This document shows, one piece after another, positions 15,665 through 34,469 of a DNA stretch of 64,000 nucleotides; positions within the stretch are counted from its first letter, which is position 1; the number at the start of each line of letters is the position of its first letter. The position numbers were made by a program, and so were the translations under genes. A model generated the notes under the pieces. The model was given only the letters and a program-made list of their open reading frames with translations. It searched no databases and was not told where the DNA came from. Origin of the DNA: Macrobrachium rosenbergii (lineage: Eukaryota; Arthropoda; Malacostraca; Decapoda; Palaemonidae); the NCBI RefSeq assembly GCF_040412425.1, contig NC_089768.1, positions 5,047,501-5,111,500 of the forward strand. Reading direction: 5' to 3'.

Positions 15665-16740
15665 GTAATCTCCAATGGAAGTCCCCAGAGATGGAGCTTC
15701 ATATACCTTCGGAACTGGGTGAGAGGATAAATATCATAGGCACTATGTTCAGTTATCACTAGATTATACTCTGACGAAGTAGGTTAGATCACTGTGGATG
15801 ATGCAAAGGACTTTTCACTAATAGCACCGATGTTCCACGCTTTACAGTTTATTCAACAAATAACCAAACATTCAAATGATCACAGACTAATGCGCCAATA
15901 AAATCACACAAATGAAAAATAAGTCATTAAGAAATGCAATTTTGACACAATTACTCATGAAAAATAACTGAAATTAACTGGAGATCGCTAACACATACTC
16001 TAAAAAAACTGAGTAATGATTAAGAACTTCTCCCGTGATATAAACATAAAAACAAAATGAAAATACCTTATATAAAAGACTTTGAGATACTGAATACCTG
16101 ACAGATATTGGACATGAATGCAAAATGAAAATGCAACTCTGTTAAGACAGCAAAAATTAACTCTTTACGATCTGTATCGAAACTATAAATTCCTAGTTAC
16201 TATCTTTACCAAGGCCCAGAAAATCGAGATTAGTTCAGGCATGCAACGCATTCACTCAGGCACTCCTGCAATCTAACAAGGAAACAAAAATATCAGACTT
16301 GTCACCACAGAGTTTAAATTTATGACATTAACTACCTTATTACCATGGGAAAGGGTTACTTTCCCGCACTATTGATTATCGTAATTTACACTAATTAATC
16401 TTTTAATAACGATGCAATTTAGTCTTATTTATCTCTAAAGCAGAGTATAAACAATAATACTATGGCAAAGGATTACATACTATTAACGTGATACACGCAA
16501 CTGTTTTTACGACCACGGGTGCTTATCTCGCAGTGTTTAACTGATACAACACATTCCTGAATCCCCGTGAATATATAATCCCTTCAGACAAGATCAGACT
16601 CAGTAACATGAAATAATAATTGATGTAAATGAGCATTTCTTTAGCTACTTGCTACAACAAAATACCTTTAAACTTCACCATTTCTCTTATATTCACAATC
16701 ACGAACTCCGGTAACGTTCCCATTCTGGAGATACCTTTAA
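15130..16740. other. No recognisable gene
   Basis: A 94-codon frame at 15138-15422 has no motif I recognise and no supporting context. (CT)n lies at 15590-15661. The rest is AT-rich unassigned sequence. Confidence 0.6.
15590..15661. repeat. (CT)n microsatellite
   Basis: About 36 CT dinucleotides. Confidence 0.97.
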
Positions 16741-16752
16741 ACAGCAGTTATA

Positions 16753-17039
16753 GGTTAAGTATATCTTAGTTTAACCAGACCACTGAGCTGATTAACAGCT
16801 CTCCTAGAGAGGGCTGGCCCGAAGGATTAGATTTATTTGACGTGGCTAAGAACCTACTGGTTACCTAGCAACGGGACCTACAGGTTATTGTGGAATCCGA
16901 ACCACATTATGACGAGAAATGAATTTCTTTCACCAAAAATAAATTCTTCTAATTCTTCATTGGCCGGTCGGAGAGTCGAACGCTGGGCCAACAGCGTGCT
17001 AGCCGAGAGCTCTACCCATCCCTCCAATGAAGAACTAAT
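16753..17039 (-). mobile_element. tRNA-derived SINE (family SINE-A), copy 1
   Basis: Reverse-oriented copy of the element at 34192 and 53490. It shares GTTAAGTATATCTTAGTTTAA at its 3' end, a central block around GTGGAATCCGAACCACATTA, and a tRNA-like head (GCTAGCCGAGAGCTCTACC in reverse) with a degenerate B box (GAGTCGAAC). It is flanked by a perfect 10-bp direct repeat AGCAGTTATA at 16743-16752 and 17040-17049, which marks retrotransposition. Confidence 0.93.
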
Positions 17040-17049
17040 AGCAGTTATA

Positions 17050-17521
17050 AATGTGAGTAAGACACTTTCTATTAAAGCTATGCTTCCTTTAACATCAGTT
17101 ATGATGATTGCGACCACTTTCATGAATATGAATAAAATACTTGTTATTACAGAATAAGTTTAAGCATCAGTTGTTATTATTATTATAATCACTTGTCTTT
17201 TAATTCAACTCAAGTTTCTGTTACGGAACGCCTTTTAAACACCAGTAATCATAATCATACATATTTTCATAAATTCAAAAACATGTTTCCGTTTTATAGG
17301 CTTTTAATATTCCAAAACTACAACAATGGCTCACTTTTATATTCCTCTTCACTCCGCCTTGCCCTACTTGTGTCACTTGGGGTAGGCCTACTTCATTTTT
17401 CCGGCTCTTGCGGCTCCGGTGGTCTCGAGGTACTGCGGCGTAGTGTAGGTCTTCCACATCTACAAATGGCACCGGGATCAGTAGGTTCCCTTGGACGGAG
17501 CAGGCTGGTCGGGTTTCCCAG

Positions 17522-17559
<38 letters not shown>

Positions 17560-17715
17560 CTTGGAGCTTGGGTAACCTTTATTATTTCCTTCTAAAGTAG
17601 CTGCGACCCGGTTGTCTCTGACTCCTGCTTCTGCTGGCTCTTGTTCCGGCTAACTAACGTCTCTTCCTCAAGTTTCCTCATTATAGACCTGCGTAAGGAT
17701 CTCAGATCGAGTGAC
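17050..17715. other. No recognisable gene; one (GA)n tract
   Basis: Short frames only. (GA)n occupies 17524-17559. The 135-codon frame at 17193-17600 ends in the Arg-Glu repeat of that tract and shows no domain. Confidence 0.6.
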
Positions 17716-17723
17716 TAAGGCTG

Positions 17724-17821
17724 GTATCCAGAAACCATGCGATCGCATTTGTCAATACGAATGCGATCGCGGTTGTATGGTCCCAAACGAAGAACTATCG
17801 TGGTATCCAGAAATCGTACGA
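17724..17821. promoter_or_regulatory. Left subterminal repeat motifs of the Harbinger element
   Basis: Two direct copies of GTATCCAGAAAYCRTRCGA start at 17724 and 17803, separated by a segment rich in GCGATCGC. The same motif occurs twice, inverted, at the other end. Terminal plus internal copies suggest binding sites for the Myb-like protein or the nuclease; that role is inference. Confidence 0.65.
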
Positions 17822-18109
17822 CGGCCTCAACTCCATCGCATCGCATCGCTGGTTAAGCAGGTTTACCAACATATGCGGTTACTGGGAATGAAATGCCTGG
17901 AATCGATGATTACAAGGCTCTATCAGTATCATAGGCAATTTCTTTTATTACAGTGATATTGAATTAATATGTCCTTATGTCTTTATTATTTATTAGAAAA
18001 AGATACTGCATATCTGTAGTATATTTTTTTTACTTGATATTTGCTGTCCTGATTCCGCGCGAAAATGTAAACAAAGAGTCGGGAAATACGCAAGCAACTA
18101 ATCAGGAAT

Positions 18110-20591
<2,482 letters not shown>

Positions 20592-21329
20592 AGATTGCCC
20601 TCGCCTTCTGCAGGACACTGGCTCTTGCGTTGGCAGCCTGTTATGATATAATTCTTAAACTAGTGTTTCTGAATAATTTGTATTAGACATCATAAGTGAA
20701 GTTCTAAATAATGGTGTTCTGATTTGACCTGAAGCACAGTTGTATTCAAATATTTTATCACCATTTTTATCTTGCAAGTACAACAGTCATGTCTTTCTCA
20801 AGGTGTCAGATTGACAACTATGGTAAGAGTTCCTGAATAAATCTTATGTAAAAATATTTATCCTTTATCCTTTCAGTCAATTCTAGTAATCTAGAATGAA
20901 TTACTTCTTTTAACCTAGATTGCTTTTGCCATTGAATATTTTTTCAGGATGAACCAAAAAATAAATAAATCCATTAGTGTTCCTTTTTAAAGGCAAACAT
21001 ATAAGTTATATTTTCATATTTCATTAAGTCAATAAGAAGTGTATTTTCATTTTCTTGGTATCGGGTACAATTTACCATGCACATACAGCCGCTAGCTTTC
21101 TGACAAAAGCATTCTTGGTTTAATGTGTTGCCACTATCCAGTTCAATATTTAAAGGGTTCTTAAATGATGCAAGTGATAAGATTATAGATTTATTGTTAT
21201 TAAAAGTGCAAGTCACCAGAACTGAAGGTTCCTTGCACTGTAAGCAAAACAGCTGCAATATCATCCTAGGTGCATTTTTGGGATGTACAAAATTTGGAAA
21301 AATATACTTTAAACCTAATTAACACAAAA

Positions 21330-21847
21330 CAAATACATAATCTCTCAACCTACAAAAAAAACTGTCAACAATGTGGGCCCTACGTTGAGCTTCTTGGATA
21401 TTGTCAGCCCTTTCAATGATACCCACATCAGGTTCATCAGCATCATCCAATTCAAGATTTTCTTCATCCTGTAAAGGTATTTTTGTTTGTTATGGCACAA
21501 ATATGAAGGACTGCACAAGCAATTATTATGTTCTTGGTGTTATTCAACTTTGTTCTAACTGGTATTGATAACGGCAACCTTTTTTTTTTATAAAGTAGTC
21601 CTATGGCACGTTCTATAAGATTGCGAGTTTTGATGTGCGCAGCATTATAACGTCTTTCTTTGTGTGTATTAACAAGAAATGGTATCATTATATAAGAATG
21701 GCATGGATAACCACTGTCTCCCAACAAAAAGCCTCTATGCATGCCCGATTCTAGGCTCTGTGCTAGTCTTGAGGTAGAAAATATTTTGGAGTCATGAGTA
21801 ATGAACCCTAAGCCCATGAGATCTACCTGTGGCCTCCCAAAAAACAA
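21330..21847 (-). pseudogene. PIF/Harbinger DDE nuclease (HARBI1-like), C-terminal half
   Basis: The minus-strand frame 21847-21464 holds THDSKIFSTSRLAQ, GFLLGDSGYPCHSYIM, RRYNAAHIKTRNLIERAIG and NIIIACAVLHI. These are hallmark blocks of the DDE_Tnp_4/HARBI1 nuclease, with D of GDSGYP and E of NLIERAIG as the last two catalytic acids. The frame stops at 21464. The acidic tail ENLELDDADEPDVG and AQRRAHIV continues in another frame to about 21340, so there is a frameshift near 21480. The N-terminal half with the first catalytic Asp was not found upstream (21850-23000). The first about 18 residues of the frame do not fit the family and may be intron. Confidence 0.85.
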
Positions 21848-23024
21848 TAAAGAATTCTAAATTAGCGTGTCAAGAAAATGCATTTCCACATCCTCCAAAT
21901 TAGCTTTATGAAAAAAAATATATATATTAACATCCTCCATGTAAGGGTTGTTTGTACAGTATTTCTCCAATTTTGCCTATCACTAAAATTACATCACCCA
22001 ACATAGCTCTCTCCAAAAATGAATCGTGCCATCCTCCACATAACATATTTTTATATTCACTAGGCTAGGGAATGGCAATTGGTAAAATTCTAGTTTACTT
22101 ATGGATGCATATTTAAGTCAGGAGGGGGTCCATGGGGTGAAGCCCCGGGTCTAGGAAAGGAACAGGATTCTAAGTTGGGTTAGGTATCTGGCTATTAGCC
22201 TAAAGGAAATACTGAAAATTCCTTAATAAATATATCAGCGCAGAGAGCGACAAGAGATGCTTCTCTCCGTAACTAAACTAGAACTTTATATATATAGCCT
22301 GTCATGCATCAGTAATTTGGCTTGTATTTGGCAATTCACTGCCTGTGAAAGCCATCGGCAATCCATATAGGTAGCCACTACCTTAGGCAATTAGCTTCAT
22401 ACTTTTCTTAAAAGGCTTGGGCAATCTCATTTTCGCATCACATGCAACCTAGCCTAGTAATTTACACCGCACCATATACTTTCTAATTTCCTTATTATAA
22501 ACAGCCTCCTACATGGAATTTCACGCTTGCATCACCTAGTAGTCTCCCTGTGAGGAGCTTCAGTGGCTATACTGATTTCAACTTTCTTGGGCAATATAAC
22601 ACTAACATATTAAGATTTCTAGATGTATACCAATTAAATACGTAATTTTGTATTGAAAAGGAAACTCTAAACACGTCAACGAAGCCTATTTTGAAGGAAA
22701 AGAATTCCAACAGGGGTGGCTGACTGCCGTTGTTTTTGTTACGATGAGCTCGAATTCATCCGTCGTCGGCAGGCAAGGACAGGCCAAGACTTCTTAAAAG
22801 TATTCTTTTCAAGACCTTTGTTGCGTTGTTATTCAGGTCTTTTCACCACAAATTGTTTCATATTTTCAATAGACATTGTAGATAAATCACTTTGGCGCAC
22901 GTATTTTGAAGCAGAGTTGAAATTTACATTCTTTCAATTCTGCCATCGCAAGGGGGTACCCATGCGACGCCTCCTTCACTATAGTTCCAACATTACATTG
23001 TCAAATGCGAATGCTTGCGTATGT

Positions 23025-23095
23025 TCGCATGGTTTCTGGATACGGCAACACCATCGCGATCGCATACAACGAACCGTCGTATGATTTCTGGATAC
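23025..23095. promoter_or_regulatory. Right subterminal repeat motifs of the Harbinger element
   Basis: Two copies of the motif in inverse orientation (TCGCATGGTTTCTGGATAC at 23025 and TCGTATGATTTCTGGATAC at 23077) mirror those at the left end. Spacing is about 52 bp here against 79 bp on the left. Confidence 0.65.
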
Positions 23096-23103
23096 GAGCA
23101 TAA

Positions 23104-24370
23104 GAACGATCCGGGATCCCACTGGTCAAACATTCTGTTGAATGAGGCCAGACCTTAGGAGTCACTCTTCTAGTGTAAATAGTTATTTCAAATCATTTCA
23201 GTTAAGTTAGCAGCAACAAAGCCTGGAATGTCGTGTTCGATTACGGGTTCAGGCAATCTCACAGAACTGTACTACGATTTGGTCTTTTAAGTGTACATCA
23301 AGAACTTGACAGTCGAATAAAATTCGAATAGAATGTCATAGAATGAGTTAGAGAGTTATGAAGTTTTTATATACCGCATACTTCCTTTATAGGTATCTTC
23401 CAGTTTTCTTGATTTTGCAGACGTGTTTCATGTAATTTCAATTCAAACCTAGTGCATGTGCTTGAGAATGGAAATCATTTTTTCTCGCCTGTCCTTGCAA
23501 TGTTTCTGAGGCAAATGAAATCAGATGTTCGAGGCTACTGTCTCTTAAGATTTTATACCTAGATAACGAACCTCCTAAAGCGACATGAATTTCATAAGTA
23601 ATCAAGAACTCGCCCCCGAAGATGAGAAATGCTAACGCCAAGTCTATAAATTCCTCCTTCAGATTTTCTGTCTTATTCGCCTTCATTTTCAAAAAATCTA
23701 ACTTACTTATGTTGTTTCATGGACGCAATTAATTCCGGTAAGTTAATGTTACGTCTACAATGCAGAATTCATCCCAAGAAGGAACTAGCTTATTTACAAG
23801 AAGTCTGGTTAGGAAATTCTTAAATACGGAATTGTGTGAATAGAGAATTCCACGTCTGGCACTAACTGCCTTTTTAATCAAAACTGTTCTCAAATCTAGC
23901 GCCTAAAACCCCGTTCATCTTCTCTATATGAGTTTGCAAGATATGACTAAGATAACTATGCCATCGGCACAGATTACGTCAACACAGAGCTCATAATTAC
24001 ACACGAAAAATTATCAAGAATATTTCTTATCAAGGAAACCCTCTGAAATGAAAAAAATAAACACGTGAGTTGTTAATGATGAACACGGTTTTAGCTCTCC
24101 TTCTTGGTTCGGATGCTATGTGATGACATCCAGTTTTGAAATCAAGCCTGGAGAAGAGGGAATTCTGTCGAACATACGATTCAACTTATGGTCTGCAGCA
24201 GGAGGGCATATATACTGCATTCTTGAAAAACATGGCGTGGTTTGGTGGTATCTAAGCGGAAAGGTGTTCTATTACAATTAAGCGGATTCGCCTTCAAAAA
24301 GGAATATGTTCTGGCATTTTCTAACAATCCGATGAATGTTCGTATGACATTTTCCGCTGTGCTAGTTGAT
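23104..24370. other. No recognisable gene
   Basis: Flank of the Harbinger insertion. Only short frames without known motifs. Confidence 0.6.
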
Positions 24371-24509
24371 GCCCGGTTTGTTGTATTCTGTTTGAAATAA
24401 AAAAAAAAAAAACTAGTCACCATTTCCATGGAATCTATGCCCGGTTTGTTGTATTTTATTGAAAAAAAAAAAAAAAAAAAAATAGTCAGCATTTCCATGG
24501 AATCTAAGT
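24371..24509. repeat. Tandem duplication of about 70 bp with poly-A cores
   Basis: Two adjacent units share GCCCGGTTTGTTGTATT, a poly-A run (13 and 21 A) and ATTTCCATGGAATCTA. The poly-A lengths differ, which suggests slippage after duplication. Confidence 0.88.
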
Positions 24510-24954
24510 ATACTTTACACGTCTGTAGTAAACTTCCGGCACATGGAGCCTATTTGGCACAGAAGTTATTTTGGGGCAATACAGCAGATAAAATGGGCAT
24601 GTCAGACCTTCCTTAGTTCTGGAACACAGGTAGCTCCTACTGCTTATGCCATTATAATTGATGCAATGTACCATGCATCATGACGCAATGCTTTCTGGCT
24701 AGCGGAAAATATCAACGGTGACAAATCTCAAAGAAATGCAACATTAGTTATTAGAGCTCCTGTTCTGAATGAACGGGTGGCTTTCAATGAAAAGGAAAAT
24801 GGCTCAGGAGAGTCTACTGAATAATAATTTGTCTGAATATAGCTAGTGAGTCTTTTTTTCTTAATTTCTCATAAATATAGAAACGTCGACTGAAGTTTTA
24901 ACTATGACAAGTATCTTTGCTTTGAAAAAACCAGTATTAATTTCGTAATTATTT
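24510..24954. other. No recognisable gene
   Basis: Unassigned sequence up to the abrupt 5' edge of the gypsy fragment near 24955. Confidence 0.6.
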
Positions 24955-26815
24955 CCCACTGTACTCGAGCAGGACACTGATGATGGTCACTGCCCATTAG
25001 CTTTCTACAGCAAAAAGCTAATGACAGCAGAGCAGAAATACTCGACGTTCGATAGAGAACTTCTGGCAGTCTACAAAGCAGTCCGACACTTCCGCCACAT
25101 GCTCGAGGGACGAGAATTCGTGGTCCAGACAGACCACAAACCCCTTGTCCACGCCTGTACAAAAGCAGCAGACACGTGGTCAGCGTGTCAACAACGACAT
25201 CTGTCAATGATAGCAGGGTACTCCTGCACGGTCAAGTACCTGAAGGGTCCACCAAACGCCGTAGCGGACGCCCTGTCCAGAAACTGTGCCAACACTGTCC
25301 AGCTTGGGATCCCATATCTCAATAGAGCAGAAGCGCAGGAGGAGGACGAGGGACTGCAACAACTGCAGCAGAAATTCCCACCCTCAAATGGAGTGACCTG
25401 TTGATCAACAAAGGAACAACGACCATCACCCATGAAACAACTATGGGACACCCATGCCCTTACTTGCCAGAGTGTTTAAGGAAGAGAGCTTTCGGCCTCG
25501 CCCACAACCTATACCACCCATCAGGCCGATTCACTGCCAGAATGATAGCAGAGTGGTGGGGCATGAGAAAACATCAAGGCCTGGGCAAGACAATGCATCC
25601 CATGCCAAACTTCAAAAATTATGAGGCACACAGAGAGTGGGATAGAAGAATACAAGACGACATCCTGCCAATTTGCCCACATTCATGTCGACAGAGTGGG
25701 ACCTCTACCCCCATCAGAGGGGTACAAGTATCTATTCACAATAATAGATAGGAATACAAGATGGCCAGAAGCAATCCCCATCCGACAACAGACGGCTTAA
25801 AGCTGCATTAAAGCCCTTACTGACTGGGTCAGTAGGCACGGTATTTCCCAGATCATCACCAACGACAGAGGTGCGAACTTTACCTCCGTCCTGTGGAATG
25901 CCCTCACCGACAGTTTGGGAACTAAGATAGTGCATACCGCCACCTACAACCCACAAGCAAATGGAATAATTGCGAGGCTACATAGATCATTAAAAGCCTC
26001 TCTAACTGCCAGATGTCAGGGAGGCCGTTGGAGGAAAGAACTACCATGGGTCCTGCTGGAATTAAGAACGGCGCCACACGAAGCATTCACCGCATCCCTG
26101 GGCGAAGTCCTCTACAGCCAAGCGTTGACATGACCAGAAAACAACAGCCCAACGACTACATCTGAAACAAGAAAAGCAATAGAGAAATTGTTACCTGCAA
26201 AAACGACATACCAAACAGCCAGAAAAGTGTTCGTCCCTGCAGACTTAATGAGCATAAAGTACGCGTTCATCAGGGTTGACGCACAAAAACCCCCCCTTCT
26301 CCCCAGCATACTCCGGCCCACACAGAGTTCTTCAATGATGACCAAAAATATTCCAGATGATGGTTGACAGAACAACAACGTGGGTTTCGATCGACCGACT
26401 GAAACCAGCCTACACGCCGGACACCAGCCAACAGACGTAGGCTTTCTCCTGAGGGCGGAGTACTGTAGGCACACGTGATCAACCACGCGGCCTACCCGCC
26501 GATGACTCACAGCGAACCTCGGAGAAAGCACCACACGCGAACCATGCAGTTGACACGAGGTCAGAAGAAAATGCAAAATCTTGAGATGGTGTTTTCAGCA
26601 AATGTTTCTGATGATGTTATAGTCACCTTCTTGATATTGTACCAGTCTATATATCAGAACATCATTCACTCAGCTATGTACATATATTTCACAGCCATAT
26701 GTTTTACACTTGTATAATTGTATGTTTGCCTCTGTGTGAAGAAATTTGTGTGAATTTTAGATGAATAAATCAGTTGTAACCTGATCTACGCTCTCGCTTG
26801 CACCTCAGTCTCACA
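24955..26815 (+). mobile_element. Ty3/gypsy LTR retrotransposon, 5'-truncated
   Basis: The element enters abruptly inside the RT/RNase H region and runs through integrase to a 3' tail with an AATAAA signal at about 26764. It ends near CTCAGTCTCACA about 10 bp before a (TA)n(GA)n array. Protease, RT palm, gag and the 5' LTR are absent. The post-integrase stretch contains SIDRLKPAYTPDT (about 26390), typical of gypsy integrase C termini. GC content is higher than in its surroundings. I cannot delimit an LTR without the other copy. Confidence 0.85.
24958..26600 (+). pseudogene. gypsy pol fragment: RNase H and integrase, broken
   Basis: RNase H: VLEQDTDDGHCPLAFYSKKL, STFDRELLAVYKAVRHFRHM, FVVQTDHKPLV and NAVADALSRN (24960-25290), in one open frame to 25404. 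The frame then shifts and the integrase zinc-finger region is degenerate (HPSGRFTARMI about 25515, MHPMPNF about 25594). The catalytic core shows HVDRVGPLPP, DRNTRWPEAIPI, a stop at 25798, then ITNDRGANFTS and NPQANGIIARLHRSLKASL. The first two Asp residues of the DDE triad are visible. The Glu expected in the ANGI-E-R-HR block is Ala here, so the integrase would be inactive even without the frameshifts. Confidence 0.88.
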
Positions 26816-26821
26816 ATCCTG

Positions 26822-26824
<3 letters not shown>

Positions 26825-26915
<91 letters not shown>
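26825..26915. repeat. (TA)n-(GA)n compound microsatellite
   Basis: About 28 bp of TA directly followed by 63 bp of GA, at the 3' edge of the gypsy fragment. Confidence 0.97.
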
Positions 26916-26918
<3 letters not shown>

Positions 26919-28507
26919 TGGTGGCGATAAAATACAAAGCTATGGCTATAACCTTCAATTTATTGGTCTCTCTTTGCAAGGATCTCAACCTCTCTCTCCT
27001 TATCTGTCCATCTATCTTTAAAAAAAAGTAAGTGTACTCAGCTCTCTCTCTTCTTTATCATTATGTTGTACCTCAAGATCTATTCTTATGCTGATCGATC
27101 AACTTGTGGAGGATTTCATTGTCAGGTCTCTCTCACAAAACTGTTCCTCAACACTATTTTCCTCACTCCGTTTGAAATAACGTTTTTACTTCTAGCTTAC
27201 TTTACATGTTTATCTTTAATGTCTTTCTGCAATATTCTTGAAACACCACAAAAATAAATTCTGTCTAACAGCAACCAGAATGATTTTCTGAGAAAAAGTA
27301 TTTCGCACTATTTGTTATAAATACACACTAGAGAGGTTGAAGAAACGATATTATCATTCTAAAATTGGATTGCGTTTTTATGGATATTACTTGACAGACT
27401 GGTTAGTGTGTCTGGATGACATTTTCATGTGAAATCTTTCACGGAAAAAACTATCTAGTTACATAGACTTTTAAAGTGTGTTGTTTTATTTTTATTACAT
27501 AAGTCTCACACTCAGGAAAAAAATAAGTATCACCAGTAACCAGTTGTTAAGAAATTCACAATGTTCTTACTAAGTATATTTTATATCAGGTTAAGATAGT
27601 TGCACAGTATGTATGTGTCGTATATCACAAAACGTAATGTTCAGCCATAACAATCGAGAAACCTTTCCCAACATGCATAATTCAAGAACTAAACAATATA
27701 AAAGCACAATCGACAATGATCCATAGAGATTTTCCCTTACATACTTCCCTTCGGATTTCAGGGGTGAAAGTAAAACAATGGGGAGGGCTACCAATGTCCT
27801 AATGAAGTCATACTCGAATAGAAAAGGAATGAAACGTAAATAAAGACTAGAAATGTAACTATTGTGTCCCATAAGTGCTTTAAACAAACATTATAACATA
27901 TTCACTATAAAAAAAATAGCATTGTGATTTTTGCCCATCTGACAATTGAGCAAATGAAGGACCAAGGAGAGAGTATTTTATTGGATCTACACATGTAATC
28001 ATGGCATGCTTTAAAATTGGGAACAGAAATACCTCAAAATTACTTTTTTGCCTGGGCCTTCATTCTACGCCAGGTTGGCGGCTGTTCAAAGTGTTTGTTT
28101 GTTGCTATTTTCCAAAAACGTATTATTACTCTTCAAAATTCTGAGGCACCAATAACGCAATAATCTTGTTACCAAGAAAAGCAGTACACAGTTAGTCACA
28201 CTTGGACCAAATGAGAAGGGCAGTCAGGGGTTTTTACACGTCAAATGTGATCAAGACATGAAGAAAAACCGCGGAACGAAACACTATAACTAACAATTCT
28301 AACAATACCATTTCGCAGTTGTCTAAAGCACCCTGACTTTTTAAAAGTCTTATTTCTGTTGAATTTGGAAGAAACCTTCAGTGTTGTCTTACCATTTTTT
28401 TGCTTAATTTTTGAAGCACAATTCTGTCAGCAAATTTTTTCTCTGTATTTCTACGTAGAATGTGCTAAAATATTGTCGCCATCGAACAAACAGACACGCA
28501 CACATTA
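26916..28507. other. No recognisable gene
   Basis: AT-rich unassigned sequence; frames up to 98 codons without motifs. Confidence 0.6.
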
Positions 28508-30816
<2,309 letters not shown>

Positions 30817-31277
30817 ACACCTTCAGCAAAACCCTTCAATTTGAGCTAATATATTCAAAGCTGGAAAACTCAAGTTACCTTCAGCAAAACCCTTCAATTT
30901 GAGCTAACATATTCAAAGCTGGAAAACTCAAGTTACCTTCAGCAAAACCCTTCAATTTGAGTTAACATATTCAAAGCTGGAAAACTCGAGTTACCTTCAG
31001 CAAAACTCTTCAATTTGAGCTAAAATAATCAAAGCTGGAAAACTCAAGTTACCTTCAGCAAAACCCTTCAATTTGAGCTAATATATTCAAAGCTGGAAAA
31101 CTCAAGTTACCTTCAGCAAAACCCTTCAATTTGAGTTAACATATTCAAAGCTGGAAAACTCGAGTTACCTTCAGCAAAACTCTTCAATTTGAGCTAACAT
31201 AATCAAAGCTGGAAAACTCAAGTTACCTTCAGCAAAACCCTTCAATTTGAGCTAACATATTCAAAGTTGGAAAACTC
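30817..31277. repeat. 58-bp minisatellite, about 8 copies
   Basis: Units of 58 bp containing TTACCTTCAGCAAAACCC, TTCAATTTGAGCTAA and TATTCAAAGCTGGAAAACTC. Variant sites (GAGC/GAGT, ACCC/ACTC, CAAG/CGAG, TATTC/AATC) are not random along the array. The pair GAGTTAAC...CTCGAG followed by AACTCTTC...AATC occurs twice, which suggests multi-unit duplication. Confidence 0.95.
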
Positions 31278-32616
31278 AGTGAATAGGAATCAATAAAAGT
31301 ACAGGAGTCAAAAACCAATGTACCTTCGTTCTCAATCACATGCATTTCCATAAAAGAAAACAAGAGCAGTAGCAGAAAGCAGGAGGCCAGCATGGCTACT
31401 AACTACTAAGTCGTTCTTCTTTTACGAGCGCAAATTTTAAGTGAACAAAATATGACCAAAAAAAAAAAAAAACTAATCTCCGGCTCGCATGACTACATAA
31501 ATAGAAAATGTAGCTTATTCCGTAACCCTCCCTTTGAACTTTAAGAAACAGACTGAGCAAACCTGACGGTTAAAGAATTACTGCCGTGAAATATTTAAAC
31601 ACCTAACAGTCATCATCATCATCAGCGAGTAAAATGGCTTCCAGGACAACAAATCCTGAGCTCCACACCTACTTCTCCCAAAAGATAATCGTTGCTAACG
31701 ATCTCCTAAGAAGCATGTCTGCAATTTTTCACCAAGATCTATTCACTTGCTGTGTTAACATTTACACAAACACAGACCCAGTGGTGAAAACATAGCCTCT
31801 ACCAAATTCGCTTTACTACATCTTATTAAAATGGTTTCACAATTTCATGGACAAGTCTTAGTTGATTCCCTGCAACATTTTGTTTCTTTGTTATAATGGA
31901 TACATTAAAAAAGGGTAAAGGTTCATCACATAAAGACAGATCATTTGCAATGCAACTATATCATTGAAATTTTCACGACTGATGTGAAGTATGTGTTACA
32001 ATATATACAAGAGGGAATTACTGGATTGGCTTAAAGTTGGTTTGGGACAATAATGAGCTGTCTCCACAGCAGTTGAATATCTTTAAAAGTCAAATTATGC
32101 CGGAGGTCAGAAAAAATGATTTATACAAGTGCAAATTTGTGAAATAAGAAATGTAATGAAAAAATGTGGATGACTGATGTTTGCAGACGATATAATACTA
32201 ATTAGGGCTAGTGAAAATACACTCTGAAAAGAGAAAATTGAGATTAAAAGTGAACAATGACAATGTGGTTGGTGTAAAAATAGAAGCCTGTTGATTCACA
32301 CGCATTTGAGAGAAAATTTACCAGATGCACGAAAGAAGACATGAGACACAAAACAGGCAGAGCAAAAAAAGTAGTATTGTAGGTGTACAAGTCATTAAGT
32401 GTAAATGATGGAGGACTGGTTTGTGTCAATAATGTATCATTTGGAAATTCGAAGAGAAAGGAGGGAAAGAACACCAAGAATATGCAAAGTAGATGAAGAG
32501 GAAGGTGCACTGCAAAATAAGGTCCTTTAATATTAAAGCAAGAGCAAGATAAATGTGAATGGCACAGCACAGCTCTAATAAATATATCATTCAACTGGTA
32601 TATGTATTTATGAGCG
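31278..32616. other. No recognisable gene
   Basis: Short frames only, including a 116-codon minus-strand frame (32244-32594) with no familiar motif. Confidence 0.55.
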
Positions 32617-34181
<1,565 letters not shown>

Positions 34182-34191
34182 GTGGGCAGAT

Positions 34192-34455
34192 AGTTCCTCG
34201 TTGGACGAGTCGGTAGAGTTCTCGGCTAGCACTCTGCCCGAGTTCGAAGAATTAGAGGAATTTATTTCTGGTGATAGAAATTCATTTCTCCCTATAATGT
34301 GGTTCGGATTCCACAGTAAGCTGTAGATCCCGTTGCTAGGTAACGAATTGGTTCTTGGCCGCGTAAAATAAGTATAATTCCTCGGGCCAGCCCTCTCTAG
34401 GAGAGCTGTTAATCAGCTCAGTGGTCTGGCTAAACTATGGTATACTTAACCCAAT
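34192..34455 (+). mobile_element. tRNA-derived SINE (SINE-A), copy 2
   Basis: Starts GTTCCTCGTTGGACGAGTCGG, with the tRNA-like head truncated around GAGTTCGAAGAA. The conserved centre is AATTCATTTCTCCCTATAAT and TGGTTCGGATTCCACA, and the end is GTCTGGCTAAACTATGGTAT then ACTTAAC. A perfect 10-bp direct repeat GTGGGCAGAT flanks it (34182-34191 and 34456-34465). Confidence 0.94.
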
Positions 34456-34469
34456 GTGGGCAGATGAAG

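Noticed and set aside
26112..26576. 154-codon minus-strand frame
   Set aside because: It lies antisense to the post-integrase part of the gypsy element, which explains the open frame.
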